In this document: positions 1 to 7,777 of the stretch, piece after piece
How positions within the stretch are numbered: the stretch's first letter is position 1
Layout of the letters: each line of letters opens with the position of its first letter
From: Paracoccaceae bacterium
GTDB taxonomy: Bacteria > Pseudomonadota > Alphaproteobacteria > Rhodobacterales > Rhodobacteraceae
Direction of reading: 5' to 3'
DNA length: 35,622 nt
NCBI GenBank assembly: GCA_030066855.1
Contig: JASJAU010000033.1
Span: 1 to 35,622 of the forward strand
Position numbers and translations under genes: made by a program
The notes under the pieces: generated by a model
Databases searched by the model: none
What the model saw: the letters and a program-made list of their open reading frames with translations, nothing else
Told to the model about the DNA's origin: nothing

Positions 1-621
1 CTGAAAGAACACTGCCCCGGCATGATCATCCAGCTGTCGACGGGAGGCCGCTCCGGCGCCGGGCGCGAGAGGGGCGGGACGCTGCCCCTCGCCCCCGACA
101 TGGCCTCGCTCACCGTTGGATCGAACAACTTCCCGACGCGGGTTTATGAGAACCCGCCGGATCTCGTGGACTGGCTCGCGTCCGAGATGCGCGAACACGA
201 TATCAAGCCCGAGATTGAAGCCTTTGACCTGTCGCACATTTTTCAAGCCGCGAAGATGGCGGCGGACGGCCGTTTGACCGGCCCGCTCTACGTGCAGTTC
301 GTCATGGGCGTGAAGAACGCCATGCCGGCCGACCGGCCGTCCTTTGATTTCATGCGCGAGACGCTGGCGCGGATCGCGCCGGATGCCGAGTTCTGCGCCG
401 CCGGAATCGGACGCCATCAACTGGAGGTGAACGAGTGGTGCGTCACCACGGGCGGCCATTGTCGCACGGGGCTGGAGGACAACGTCCGGCTCGACCGCGA
501 CACGCTCGCGCCGTCGAACGCCGCGCTGGTCGCCCGGACGGTCGAACTTTGCCAGAGACACGGCCGGCCGGTCGCCACCCCGGCGGAAGCTCGCTCGATC
601 CTAGGCCTTCGCGCCGCTTGA
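1..621 (+). CDS. Beta-keto acid cleavage enzyme (BKACE, DUF849), 3' part
   Basis: The reading frame is open from the first base, so the gene starts upstream of the window; about 206 residues are present of the roughly 300 usual for the family. BKACE enzymes such as 3-keto-5-aminohexanoate cleavage enzyme condense a beta-keto acid with acetyl-CoA and split it into acetoacetate and a CoA ester, using a metal-dependent TIM barrel. Visible family hallmarks are the early G-R-S-G segment, E-A-F-D-L (a barrel strand), Q-F-V-M-G-V and, near the C-terminus, G-G-H-C-R-T-G-L-E-D-N, which carries a conserved Glu/Asp pair. The N-terminal metal-binding His pair lies outside the window, so substrate specificity cannot be judged. 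The next gene is convergent, 3 nt away. Confidence 0.9.
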   Translation: MKEHCPGMIIQLSTGGRSGAGRERGGTLPLAPDMASLTVGSNNFPTRVYENPPDLVDWLASEMREHDIKPEIEAFDLSHIFQAAKMAADGRLTGPLYVQFVMGVKNAMPADRPSFDFMRETLARIAPDAEFCAAGIGRHQLEVNEWCVTTGGHCRTGLEDNVRLDRDTLAPSNAALVARTVELCQRHGRPVATPAEARSILGLRAA

Positions 622-624
622 TTG

Positions 625-939
625 CTACTTCCCGATCGTCTGGATCGCGGTGAATCCCTCGAACACGGGGCTGCCCTCGTAGAGCGGCCGCGAAGACCCG
701 GCGTCCTTGTGCGCGGCGCGAAACGCCTCGCTCTTGGTCCAGCCGATGAAAGCCGACTCGCTCTCCCAGACGGTGTGCGAGGAATAGAGGACGCTGCCGT
801 CGGCTTCAGGCCCCTTCAGCATGTGGAATTCAACGAAGCCCGGCAGGCCCTTCAGATGGCTGTCCCGCCCGAGCCAGAGCGCCTCGAAGGCCTCTGCGTT
901 CTCCTTCGGCACGGTGAACCGGTTCATCGCGATGTACAT
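625..939 (-). CDS. IsdG/HmuQ-like haem-degrading monooxygenase (ABM fold)
   Basis: A 104-residue protein of the antibiotic-biosynthesis-monooxygenase superfamily, closest in my reading to the HmuQ/IsdG haem-degrading enzymes that open the haem ring and release iron. The three residues used by IsdG/IsdI fall at matching positions: Asn6 (in A-M-N-R-F), Trp67 and His77. Other conserved stretches are F-V-E-F-H-M-L-K-G-P and S-S-H-T-V-W-E. The frame stays open upstream, but the start at 937-939 is chosen because GAGGAGTG lies just before it and the homologous region begins there. No haem uptake genes are adjacent, and I see no Irr-type box upstream. Assignment to the superfamily is firm; haem as substrate is inferred from the triad. 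Confidence 0.82.
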   Translation of the reverse strand: MYIAMNRFTVPKENAEAFEALWLGRDSHLKGLPGFVEFHMLKGPEADGSVLYSSHTVWESESAFIGWTKSEAFRAAHKDAGSSRPLYEGSPVFEGFTAIQTIGK

Positions 940-1022
940 TCGGCACTCCTCAAAGCCTTTTGTCCAAGTGTTCAGAGCAGGGCCGCCGGGTGAGGGCAAG
1001 GGGGCGCAGCACCGCAGCCGGA

Positions 1023-2495
1023 TCAGATCTCGAACAGGGGCGTTGTCGCCGCCAGCGCCCAGGCGAGCGCGATTCCAGTTCCCAGCCAGACGCCGACACC
1101 GCGCCTTGCGGCCGCAAACCGCGCGAAGGTGCCGTAGACCAGCGAGAAAAGCACCAGAACCGGGAGGACGGTGAATGTCAGCCCGAGATCCAGGGGCGCG
1201 AGCGCCATCGCGCCCGCTATGGCCGCGATCAAAGCCACCCGCGCAATCACCCGGCGCCAGAGTGCCGCGCCCGCCGTCAGGTGTGCGTCGGCCATCATCA
1301 AGGGGATGGTCCCGAGCGCCAGCACCGCCATGACGGACAAACGGGGACCTGCCGGCAGGAACGCCGCTCCGTAGCGGTCCAGGGCCAGGCCAAAAACGCC
1401 GAGCCCGAAGGCGAGGAGCGCGGCAGAACCCTGGAAGTCCGGGCCCGAAAGCCTCACGCCCTGCCAGCGCAGCCACAAGGCTTGCACCAGGCCCCAGGCC
1501 GCGAAAGCCCAGGCCAGCGCGGCGAACCCCGCCGCCGGTCCCAAGCCCGCCGGCGCCAGCTGCGCCGCGGCTACCATCGGCAGCACGGGCAGGGCGAGCG
1601 CGATCACGAAGTCCTTGAGAGGAAGCGCCGGCGCAGGGCGCGCCTGCTTCGCTGGCAACAATGTCGAAAGCGGCCAGGCCAGCGCTCCTACCGCTGCCAA
1701 CAGGAGGATCATCCAGAACGCGGGCGGCGCCCCATCCGCCGCCGTCTCGCCGGTCAGCCACGCCGTCATCTCGTTCAGGGTCGTCTGACTGTAGAGCACG
1801 CCCACGTGCCCGACCCAGGGCGCGACTGCCGCCCGTCTTTCGACCGCGCCGCTTCGCGCGGTCGCGCCCTCGGTCGCGGCGGAGTCCACCTGCCGCAGCG
1901 CCTCCAGCGCCACCTTCCGAAGACGCTCTTCCGTCGCGCCGGAGATGATCAGGAGGCGTTCGGGGAAGCCGGCGGTCACGGCGTCGGAATACATCGAGAT
2001 CGCCCCGATGGCCCCCGCGCCCTCCATCCCCAGCGTCGCGCGGATCACCACATCGGTCGCCATGGAATGCCCGACCAAGGCGACGGGACCGTCGATATCC
2101 GCCCGCGCCCTGAGCGCTGCCGTCACCTCGCGCGTGGTCGCGACGAGCTGGGCTGTGGTGCCCTCAATCGAGGTCACATCGCGCGACATCAGCCCCGGAT
2201 GCCGGCCGTGCCCCGGGAAATCGAACGTGGCGGCGGCGAATCCCGCGCGCGCCAGCGCCAGAGCGATCGGCGTCATCATCTGGCGCGAGCCGCCGTAGCC
2301 GTGGGCGATGACAACCAGCGGCCTCGGGCCGGGCAAGGCGGTTCGGAAGAGGGTTACCGGCGTCTCGCCTGCGAGGGTTTCGGTGACAACCAGCCCCGTC
2401 TCGCGCCGCTCGAGCGCAAAGACCGCGACGAGCGCGGCAGCAAACGCGGCCAGCCCGATCACGATCCGCAAACGGTCACGAAACGCCGCCGTCAT
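1023..2495 (-). CDS. Alpha/beta hydrolase fused to a C-terminal membrane domain
   Basis: A 490-residue protein. Residues 8-27 form an N-terminal membrane anchor. Residues about 40-250 are an alpha/beta hydrolase: the oxyanion segment A-H-G-Y-G-G-S at about 64-70, D-F-P-G-H-G-R at 92-98, nucleophile Ser144 in G-H-S-M-A, and a likely catalytic His230 in P-W-V-G-H. Residues about 260-490 contain some eight hydrophobic helices with short polar loops. The hydrolase domain probably faces the periplasm, as it follows a single N-terminal helix. Start ATG at 2493-2495 has AAGGTG upstream. The substrate is unknown; an esterase or lipase-like role at the membrane is only a guess. It lies 83 nt upstream of the haem monooxygenase gene on the same strand. 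Confidence 0.8.
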   Translation of the reverse strand: MTAAFRDRLRIVIGLAAFAAALVAVFALERRETGLVVTETLAGETPVTLFRTALPGPRPLVVIAHGYGGSRQMMTPIALALARAGFAAATFDFPGHGRHPGLMSRDVTSIEGTTAQLVATTREVTAALRARADIDGPVALVGHSMATDVVIRATLGMEGAGAIGAISMYSDAVTAGFPERLLIISGATEERLRKVALEALRQVDSAATEGATARSGAVERRAAVAPWVGHVGVLYSQTTLNEMTAWLTGETAADGAPPAFWMILLLAAVGALAWPLSTLLPAKQARPAPALPLKDFVIALALPVLPMVAAAQLAPAGLGPAAGFAALAWAFAAWGLVQALWLRWQGVRLSGPDFQGSAALLAFGLGVFGLALDRYGAAFLPAGPRLSVMAVLALGTIPLMMADAHLTAGAALWRRVIARVALIAAIAGAMALAPLDLGLTFTVLPVLVLFSLVYGTFARFAAARRGVGVWLGTGIALAWALAATTPLFEI

Positions 2496-2579
2496 TCACG
2501 CACCTTCAACAAGCTTCGTCCGGCCGCATGGAAATCAAGACGCTGATAGAGATAATCGGGCAAGGCGGGAGGGGCTGGA

Positions 2580-2609
2580 TAAGAAAAAGCGCGGGACAAT
2601 CGCCCGCGC
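2580..2609 (-). terminator. Rho-independent terminator of the M15 peptidase gene
   Basis: Read on the minus strand, a perfect 7-bp stem GCGCGGG/CCCGCGC (2603-2609 and 2589-2595) with a 7-nt loop is followed at once by TTTTTCTT (2581-2588). It begins 25 nt past the stop codon of the M15 peptidase gene, in the usual terminator position. This is the clearest intrinsic terminator in the window. Confidence 0.88.
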
Positions 2610-2634
2610 CGCATCCTCTTGCGTGCTGAAGGCT

Positions 2635-3204
2635 CTACCGGCCCCAGACCCGAACCTGCCCGCAATCCATATGCACGAAGTTCGAGCGCGAGTATTTGCC
2701 CACGCCGCCCGCCGAGCAGGAGACCGCGGCCCGCGCGATCTGTGCGACCGAACGGCCTTCCAGCCGCAGATCGGCGGCCTGGCCCTGCATGTGGAGCGAG
2801 TTCCGCGCCACGCTGCGCGAGCGCGAGCGCAGCATCGCGTTGGTGTTAGGCGTGCGGTAGCCCGAAAGGAGCATATACGGCGCGTCTGCGTCCAACATGT
2901 TGTGCGATGCCGCCATGATGTCGATGGCGCGGGTATCGATGTTGATTGTCTGACCCGAGCGCCAATCACGCATCAGCTTGTTTATCTCAGTCAGAGCCTC
3001 GGGAATGTACTCGCCTTCAATCCAATAGATCGTGTCGAGATGCTCTCCCAGTCGGCCAGAGTACATGCGGATCCGGCGAATGTCGCCCGCGCCGCGCATG
3101 AAACCGAAAGCGTTCGCATAGGTCGGCGCTGCGGCGATCGCTGTCGCCGCAAATGCGCCTAGCACGCCGCGTCGGGTCATGCCCTTCGTGCTTGAGCCTG
3201 TCAT
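2635..3204 (-). CDS. Tat-exported YcbK-type peptidase M15 (DUF882)
   Basis: A 189-residue protein of the YcbK/DUF882 branch of peptidase family M15, zinc enzymes related to D,D-carboxypeptidases and murein endopeptidases. Residues 1-32 look like a Tat signal: T-R-R-G-V-L-G followed by an Ala-rich hydrophobic stretch ending A-N-A. Predicted zinc ligands are His138 and Asp145 (H-M-Q-G-Q-A-A-D) and His178 (H-M-D). The preceding L-S-G-Y-R-T segment is also typical. The frame runs further upstream, but start 3202-3204 gives a proper Tat signal; an ATG eight codons further in (3178-3180) is an alternative. The gene diverges from the L,D-transpeptidase operon, so both may act on peptidoglycan. Confidence 0.85.
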   Translation of the reverse strand: MTGSSTKGMTRRGVLGAFAATAIAAAPTYANAFGFMRGAGDIRRIRMYSGRLGEHLDTIYWIEGEYIPEALTEINKLMRDWRSGQTINIDTRAIDIMAASHNMLDADAPYMLLSGYRTPNTNAMLRSRSRSVARNSLHMQGQAADLRLEGRSVAQIARAAVSCSAGGVGKYSRSNFVHMDCGQVRVWGR

Positions 3205-3513
3205 CCTGCCCTTTTCGTCCGTCTCTGTCCCAGTTCGCCGAATTGCACGGCACACCCATCCCCAGGTGACCTGCAGCTTATGGCATGTCTGTTTCCCCTG
3301 CGGAACCGGTCCGGGCGAATTGCCGCGATTGCGCCCCATTTTCGGCGGAACCCCGCTTATTGTGGCATTGATGTGAAAACCGTTGCCGAAATGCCGCTTT
3401 GCGTCGGACCTCCGGGCGGCAGCCCGCGCCGTGGCGGGATTGTGAATAGACAGCAACCCGGAATTTACCGATCAACGATAGGCGTGGAGGCCGAAACAGG
3501 AACGGGAATACGA
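3205..3513. promoter_or_regulatory. Divergent intergenic region between M15 peptidase and L,D-transpeptidase
   Basis: This 309-base gap must hold the promoters of both divergent genes, but no strong match stands out. On the minus strand TTCCGC-N17-CATAAG (about 3274-3302) is a weak candidate. On the plus strand TTGTGA at 3440-3445 is a possible -35 but lacks a good -10. A small inverted repeat GGCATT/AATGCC (3364-3369, 3390-3395) is the only symmetry noticed. No convincing small gene is present; open frames here are extensions of the flanking genes. Confidence 0.4.
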
Positions 3514-5127
3514 ATGTCTGCCATTGTTGCGTTTCAGCGATTTTCATTGGGGGTATTAGTCGCGGCGCTGGCCGCCCTGATCATCACGGCAGGGGACGCG
3601 CGGGCGCAGGTCACCGCGTTCATGCAGGCCGTGGCCGAGGCCGCGGCGTCTGACCGCGACATCGCCGAGTTCTATAAGTCCAATGGCTACAAGCCGATCT
3701 GGACCGGCAAATCCAACCGAGACAAGCAGCGTCGCGCCGCCTTTCTCGCCGCGATTGAAGACGCGCCGCTACACGGCCTTCCCGCCGACCGCTACAACCC
3801 CGAGACCCTCGGCATCAACCTCCGCCGGGTCAGCTCGGCCCGTGATCTAGGCCGACTCGAGGTCGAGATGAGCCGGCTCTTCCTGCAATACGCCCGCGAC
3901 GTGCAGACCGGCGTCCTGAACCCCCGCCGCATTGACGAGGGCATGGTGCGCGAGGTGCCGCTCCGGGGCCGGACAGCGACGCTGAAGGCCTTCTCGAAAA
4001 GCTCGCCCAAGGGCTTTATCAAGAACCTGCCGCCGAAGAACCCCGAATACGCGCGGCTGATGAAAGAGAAGATCCGCTTTGAGAAGCTCGTCGGCCGCGA
4101 CGCCTGGGGTCCGCAAGTCCGGTCGAACCGCAAACTCCAGCTGGGCGACAGCGGCAACGCAGTCATTCAGCTTCGCAACCGCCTGATCGCCATGGGCTAT
4201 CTCAAGCGCAACGCTGGCACTGGCTTCGATGACCGGATGCAGCAGGCGGTCGCCCGCTTCCAGCAGGATCACGGGTTGGCGACGGATGGCGTTGTCGGGC
4301 CCGGAACGCTCGGCATGATCAACATCCAGCCCGAAACGCGGCTTACCCAAATTATCGCGGCGATGGAGCGCGAGCGCTGGCTGAATATGCCGCGTGGCAA
4401 GCGCCACATCTGGGTAAACATCACCGATTACCACGCCCGTGTAATCGATGACGGCAAGGTCACTTTCAAGACTCGCTCGGTTGTCGGAAAGAACATGGAA
4501 GACCGGCGCACGCCAGAGTTCTCGGACGTGATGGAGCATATGGTTATCAACCCGACCTGGTACGTGCCCCGCTCGATCGCGACCAAGGAATACTTGCCGC
4601 TCCTAAAGGAAGACCCGACGGCAGTATCGAATCTCAACCTGGTCGATGGGCGCGGCCAGATCGTCTCGCGCACCGGCATCGACTTCTCCGAATTCGACGA
4701 GGAGACGTTCCCGTTCGACCTGCGCGAGCCGCCAAGCCAGGGCAACGCGCTCGGCCTCGTGAAGTTCATGTTCCCGAACCGGCACAACATCTACCTGCAC
4801 GACACGCCGGCCAAGAGCCTGTTCCGCCGCGAGAAACGCGATTTCAGCCACGGCTGCATCCGCCTGAACGATCCCTTCGATTTCGCCTACACCCTGCTCG
4901 CCAGGCAGGAGCGTGATCCGCAGGGCTTCTTCAGGTCGCAGTTGAGCACCGGTGTGGAGACCTACGTCTATCTGGACGAGCATGTGCCAGTGCACATCGT
5001 CTACCGTACCGCCTTCACCCAGGCCAAAGGCAAGATCCAGTTCCGCCGTGACGTCTACGGGCGCGACGCCAAGATCTGGAAGGCGCTGCGGACCGCCGGG
5101 GTGGAACTGCGCGCTCTTCGCGGATAA
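3514..5127 (+). CDS. L,D-transpeptidase, YcbB/LdtD type
   Basis: A 537-residue periplasmic enzyme that cross-links peptidoglycan stem peptides (3-3 links) or attaches proteins to them. Order of parts: signal peptide about 1-31 (cleavage after A-R-A), a scaffold region, a peptidoglycan-binding repeat at about 208-270 (L-G-D-S-G-N-A-V ... F-Q-Q-D-H-G-L), then the YkuD catalytic domain from about 299. The active-site motif S-H-G-C-I-R-L places the nucleophile at Cys448, with the partner His in I-Y-L-H-D-T upstream. Length fits the large YcbB class rather than short ErfK/YbiS enzymes. The frame is open 78 codons upstream, but ATG 3514 begins the signal peptide. It is followed after 25 nt by lpxD. 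Confidence 0.92.
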   Translation: MSAIVAFQRFSLGVLVAALAALIITAGDARAQVTAFMQAVAEAAASDRDIAEFYKSNGYKPIWTGKSNRDKQRRAAFLAAIEDAPLHGLPADRYNPETLGINLRRVSSARDLGRLEVEMSRLFLQYARDVQTGVLNPRRIDEGMVREVPLRGRTATLKAFSKSSPKGFIKNLPPKNPEYARLMKEKIRFEKLVGRDAWGPQVRSNRKLQLGDSGNAVIQLRNRLIAMGYLKRNAGTGFDDRMQQAVARFQQDHGLATDGVVGPGTLGMINIQPETRLTQIIAAMERERWLNMPRGKRHIWVNITDYHARVIDDGKVTFKTRSVVGKNMEDRRTPEFSDVMEHMVINPTWYVPRSIATKEYLPLLKEDPTAVSNLNLVDGRGQIVSRTGIDFSEFDEETFPFDLREPPSQGNALGLVKFMFPNRHNIYLHDTPAKSLFRREKRDFSHGCIRLNDPFDFAYTLLARQERDPQGFFRSQLSTGVETYVYLDEHVPVHIVYRTAFTQAKGKIQFRRDVYGRDAKIWKALRTAGVELRALRG

Positions 5128-5152
5128 TCCTCGGCCCCGAAAGGGGCAGGAC

Positions 5153-6244
5153 ATGGCATTCACGGTTAAGGAGATCGCGGCGGCGCTCGAAGCTCAGGTC
5201 TTCGGCGCCGCCGAGCTGACCGTGCAGGGGGCGTCTGAGCCCGCTGACGCAGGGCTTGGCGACCTCGCCCTCGCGATGGATCCGAAATACGCGCCCGGTC
5301 TGGCCAAGGGACAGGCCCGCGCCGCCATCGTCTGGGACGGCGCCGACTGGCAGGCGCTCGGGCTGGAGGCCGCCATAGTCGTCCCCCGCGCCCGCTACGC
5401 CATGTCCGGCCTCACCCGGCTGATGGACCCAGGTCCCGAGATCGCGCCGGGCGTCCACCCCTCAGCCATTATCGACCCGAGCGCAGAAATCGGCGATGGC
5501 GCCGCCATCGGCCCGCTCGCTGTCATCGGCCCTCGCGCTGAAATTGGGCCCAACGCCCGCATCGCGGCGCATGCCAGCATCGCCGAAGACGCTGTGATCG
5601 GAGCCGATGCGCTCCTCCTCCACCGTGTCCACATCGGCGCGCGGGTTCGGATCGGCGACCGCTTCATCGCTCAGCCCGGCGCCGTCATCGGCGCCGATGG
5701 GTTCAGCTTCGTCACCCCGGAGAAAAGCCGCGCCGAAGACGCGCGCGAGGCGCTGGGCCAGGAGGTCGAGGCGCTCAACACCTCTTGGACGCGCATCCAC
5801 TCCCTCGGCACGGTCGAGGTCGGCGACGATGTCGAGATCGGCGCAAACAGCACGATCGACCGGGGCACCATCCGCGCCACAAGGATCGGCGACCGCACCA
5901 AGCTCGATAACCTCGTCCACATCGGCCACAACGTCACGGTCGGCGTCGATTGCCTGATTTGCGGGCAGGTCGGCATTGCCGGCTCTACCCGCATTGGCGA
6001 CCGTGTCGTCTTTGGCGGCCAGGTCGGCGTCTCGGACAACATTTTCGTGGGCGACGATGTCGTCGCCGGCGGCGCGACCAAGATCATGGCCAAGGTTCCG
6101 GCGGGCCGCGTGATGCTGGGCTACCCGGCCATGAAGATGGAGCAATTCCTCGAAGCCGGGCGCAACTGGCGCCGACTGCCGCGCCTGATGGACGACGTCA
6201 AAGCGTTAAAGAAAGCTGTTTCAAAGAACGAGCGGGATGACTAA
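5153..6244 (+). CDS. lpxD: UDP-3-O-acylglucosamine N-acyltransferase LpxD
   Basis: A 363-residue cytoplasmic enzyme of lipid A synthesis. It transfers an acyl chain from acyl carrier protein to the amino group of UDP-3-O-acyl-glucosamine. Residues about 1-95 are the LpxD N-terminal domain; from about 100 the chain is a long run of hexapeptide repeats typical of a left-handed beta helix (P-S-A-I-I-D-P, A-E-I-G-D-G and so on). The catalytic His is His259 in H-I-G-H-N-V, matching the E. coli I-A-H-N-V motif. The C-terminus (residues about 335-363) is helical and charged. Start ATG 5153 has GGGGCAGGAC before it. It sits between an L,D-transpeptidase and an ACP-ketosynthase pair, probably in one operon. 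Confidence 0.96.
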   Translation: MAFTVKEIAAALEAQVFGAAELTVQGASEPADAGLGDLALAMDPKYAPGLAKGQARAAIVWDGADWQALGLEAAIVVPRARYAMSGLTRLMDPGPEIAPGVHPSAIIDPSAEIGDGAAIGPLAVIGPRAEIGPNARIAAHASIAEDAVIGADALLLHRVHIGARVRIGDRFIAQPGAVIGADGFSFVTPEKSRAEDAREALGQEVEALNTSWTRIHSLGTVEVGDDVEIGANSTIDRGTIRATRIGDRTKLDNLVHIGHNVTVGVDCLICGQVGIAGSTRIGDRVVFGGQVGVSDNIFVGDDVVAGGATKIMAKVPAGRVMLGYPAMKMEQFLEAGRNWRRLPRLMDDVKALKKAVSKNERDD

Positions 6245-6283
6245 ATAACCGGCATCCGATCGGAAACCGGATTTCGAGGCCCC

Positions 6284-6550
6284 ATGAGCGACCAGATCAA
6301 GGAGCGCGTGACCGCCATCATCGCCGAACAGGCGCTGCTGGAGCCGTCCGACATCGCGCCCGATCAATCGCTCGAAGATCTTGGGATCGATTCCATGGGC
6401 CTTGTCGAAGCGATCTTCGCGATTGAAGAGGAGTTCGAAATCGAGGTTCCCTTCAATGCCAACGAGCCCGACAAATCCGACTTCGACATCTCCTCGGTCG
6501 CCGCCGTAACGGACGCCGTGGTGAGGCTCGTCCTGGATCAAAAGGGCTGA
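6284..6550 (+). CDS. Acyl carrier protein, specialised
   Basis: An 88-residue acidic carrier protein. The phosphopantetheine site is Ser37 in L-G-I-D-S-M-G-L, followed by the acidic helix E-A-I-F-A-I-E-E-E-F. It differs from housekeeping AcpP by a longer loop after helix II (N-A-N-E-P-D-K-S-D-F-D) and by DSM rather than DSL at the prosthetic group site. The start has GAGG five bases upstream. Position after lpxD and 9 nt before a ketosynthase gene suggests a carrier dedicated to one acylation pathway, comparable in principle to AcpXL of rhizobia, although the sequence is not an obvious AcpXL. The housekeeping acpP is expected elsewhere in the genome. Confidence 0.9.
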   Translation: MSDQIKERVTAIIAEQALLEPSDIAPDQSLEDLGIDSMGLVEAIFAIEEEFEIEVPFNANEPDKSDFDISSVAAVTDAVVRLVLDQKG

Positions 6551-6559
6551 TCCCGCCAA

Positions 6560-7768
6560 ATGCGCCGCGTCGTCATCACCGGGGCCGGGACGATCAATCC
6601 GCTCGGCACCAATGCCTCCGAGACATACGAGGCGTTCCGCGAGGGCCGCTCCGGTATCGGAGAGCTTGACATTCGCGATGTCGACCGCCTCGCCATCCGG
6701 ATCGGCGGTCAAGTTAAGGGCTACGACCCCGACTCCCGCTTCAACCGACAGCAGCAGGCGCTTTACGACAGGTTCACCCAGTTCACGCTGATCGCTGCCG
6801 AAGAGGCCATCGCGCAATCCGGCCTGGAGTTTTCCGGTCAGCTCGCAGCTGAGGCCGGCGTCGTTCTCGGCACCTCCGGCGGCGGTCTCAACACCCAGGA
6901 CGAGAACTACCGCGCCGTTTACGAGGAGGGCAAAAACCGCGTTCACCCCTTCATCGTGCCCAAGCTGATGAACAACGCCGCGGCGAGCCATGTCTCGATG
7001 ACCTTCAACCTCAAGGGGCCGTCTTTCACGGTCGCTACCGCCTGCGCCTCTTCGAACCATGCGATGGGCCAGGCGTTCTGGCTGATCCGCTCGGGCACAG
7101 CGCGGGCGATAATCACCGGCGGATCGGAGTCCATGCTCTGCTTCGGCGGGGTCAAGGCTTGGGAGGGGCTGCGCGTCATGTCTAGGGACGCCTGCCGCCC
7201 GTTCTCGGCCAACCGCAACGGCATGGTGCAGGGCGAGGGCGCCGGCGTCTTCGTCTTCGAAGAATACGAGCACGCCAAATCCCGGGGCGCCGAGATCCTG
7301 GCCGAGGTCGTCGGCTTCTCCATGACCTCCGACGCCGCTGACATCGTCATGCCCTCGCAACAAGGCGCCGCCCGCGCCATTGCCGGCGCGCTCCGGGACG
7401 CAGGGATCGGGGCTGGGGATGTCGGCTACATCAATGCTCATGGCACCGGCACGGCGGCCAACGACAAGACCGAATGCGCGGCTGTCGCCAGGGTCTTCGG
7501 GCGCCACGCTGACGATGTGATGATCTCGTCGACCAAATCCATGCATGGCCACCTGATCGGCGGCACCGGCGCGGTCGAGCTTCTGGCCTGCGTCATGGCC
7601 CTCAAGGACGGCGTGATCGCGCCCACCATCGGCTATGAAGAGCCCGACCCGGAATGCGCGCTTGACGTCGTTCCGAACGAGGCGAGGGAGGCAAAGGTCG
7701 ACTACGCGCTTTCCAACGCCTTCGCTTTCGGAGGCTTGAACGCGGTTCTGGCGCTGAAGGCCGCCTGA
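6560..7768 (+). CDS. Beta-ketoacyl-ACP synthase, FabF-like
   Basis: A 402-residue condensing enzyme that joins malonyl-ACP to an acyl primer, giving 3-oxoacyl-ACP. The Cys-His-His triad is complete: Cys162 in T-A-C-A-S-S, His294 in N-A-H-G-T-G-T and His331 in K-S-M-H-G-H-L, with Lys326. Length and motifs fit KAS II (FabF) rather than KAS III. There is no clear ribosome binding site, and the gene starts 9 nt after the ACP stop, so translational coupling is likely. Its partner is probably the ACP just upstream. No ketoreductase or dehydratase lies nearby. It is likely a second, specialised FabF, since the housekeeping gene normally sits in the fab cluster. Confidence 0.93.
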   Translation: MRRVVITGAGTINPLGTNASETYEAFREGRSGIGELDIRDVDRLAIRIGGQVKGYDPDSRFNRQQQALYDRFTQFTLIAAEEAIAQSGLEFSGQLAAEAGVVLGTSGGGLNTQDENYRAVYEEGKNRVHPFIVPKLMNNAAASHVSMTFNLKGPSFTVATACASSNHAMGQAFWLIRSGTARAIITGGSESMLCFGGVKAWEGLRVMSRDACRPFSANRNGMVQGEGAGVFVFEEYEHAKSRGAEILAEVVGFSMTSDAADIVMPSQQGAARAIAGALRDAGIGAGDVGYINAHGTGTAANDKTECAAVARVFGRHADDVMISSTKSMHGHLIGGTGAVELLACVMALKDGVIAPTIGYEEPDPECALDVVPNEAREAKVDYALSNAFAFGGLNAVLALKAA

Positions 7769-7777
7769 ACCCGGCCC

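Noticed and set aside
960-2546. Long plus-strand open frame of 528 codons opposite the hydrolase
   Set aside because: Arg/Gln-rich composition typical of an antisense shadow in GC-rich DNA; the opposite strand encodes a recognisable hydrolase with catalytic motifs.
6253-6273. Small stem ATCCG/CGGAT between lpxD and the ACP gene
   Set aside because: Only 5 bp with no T run and inside a likely operon; not convincing as terminator or attenuator.
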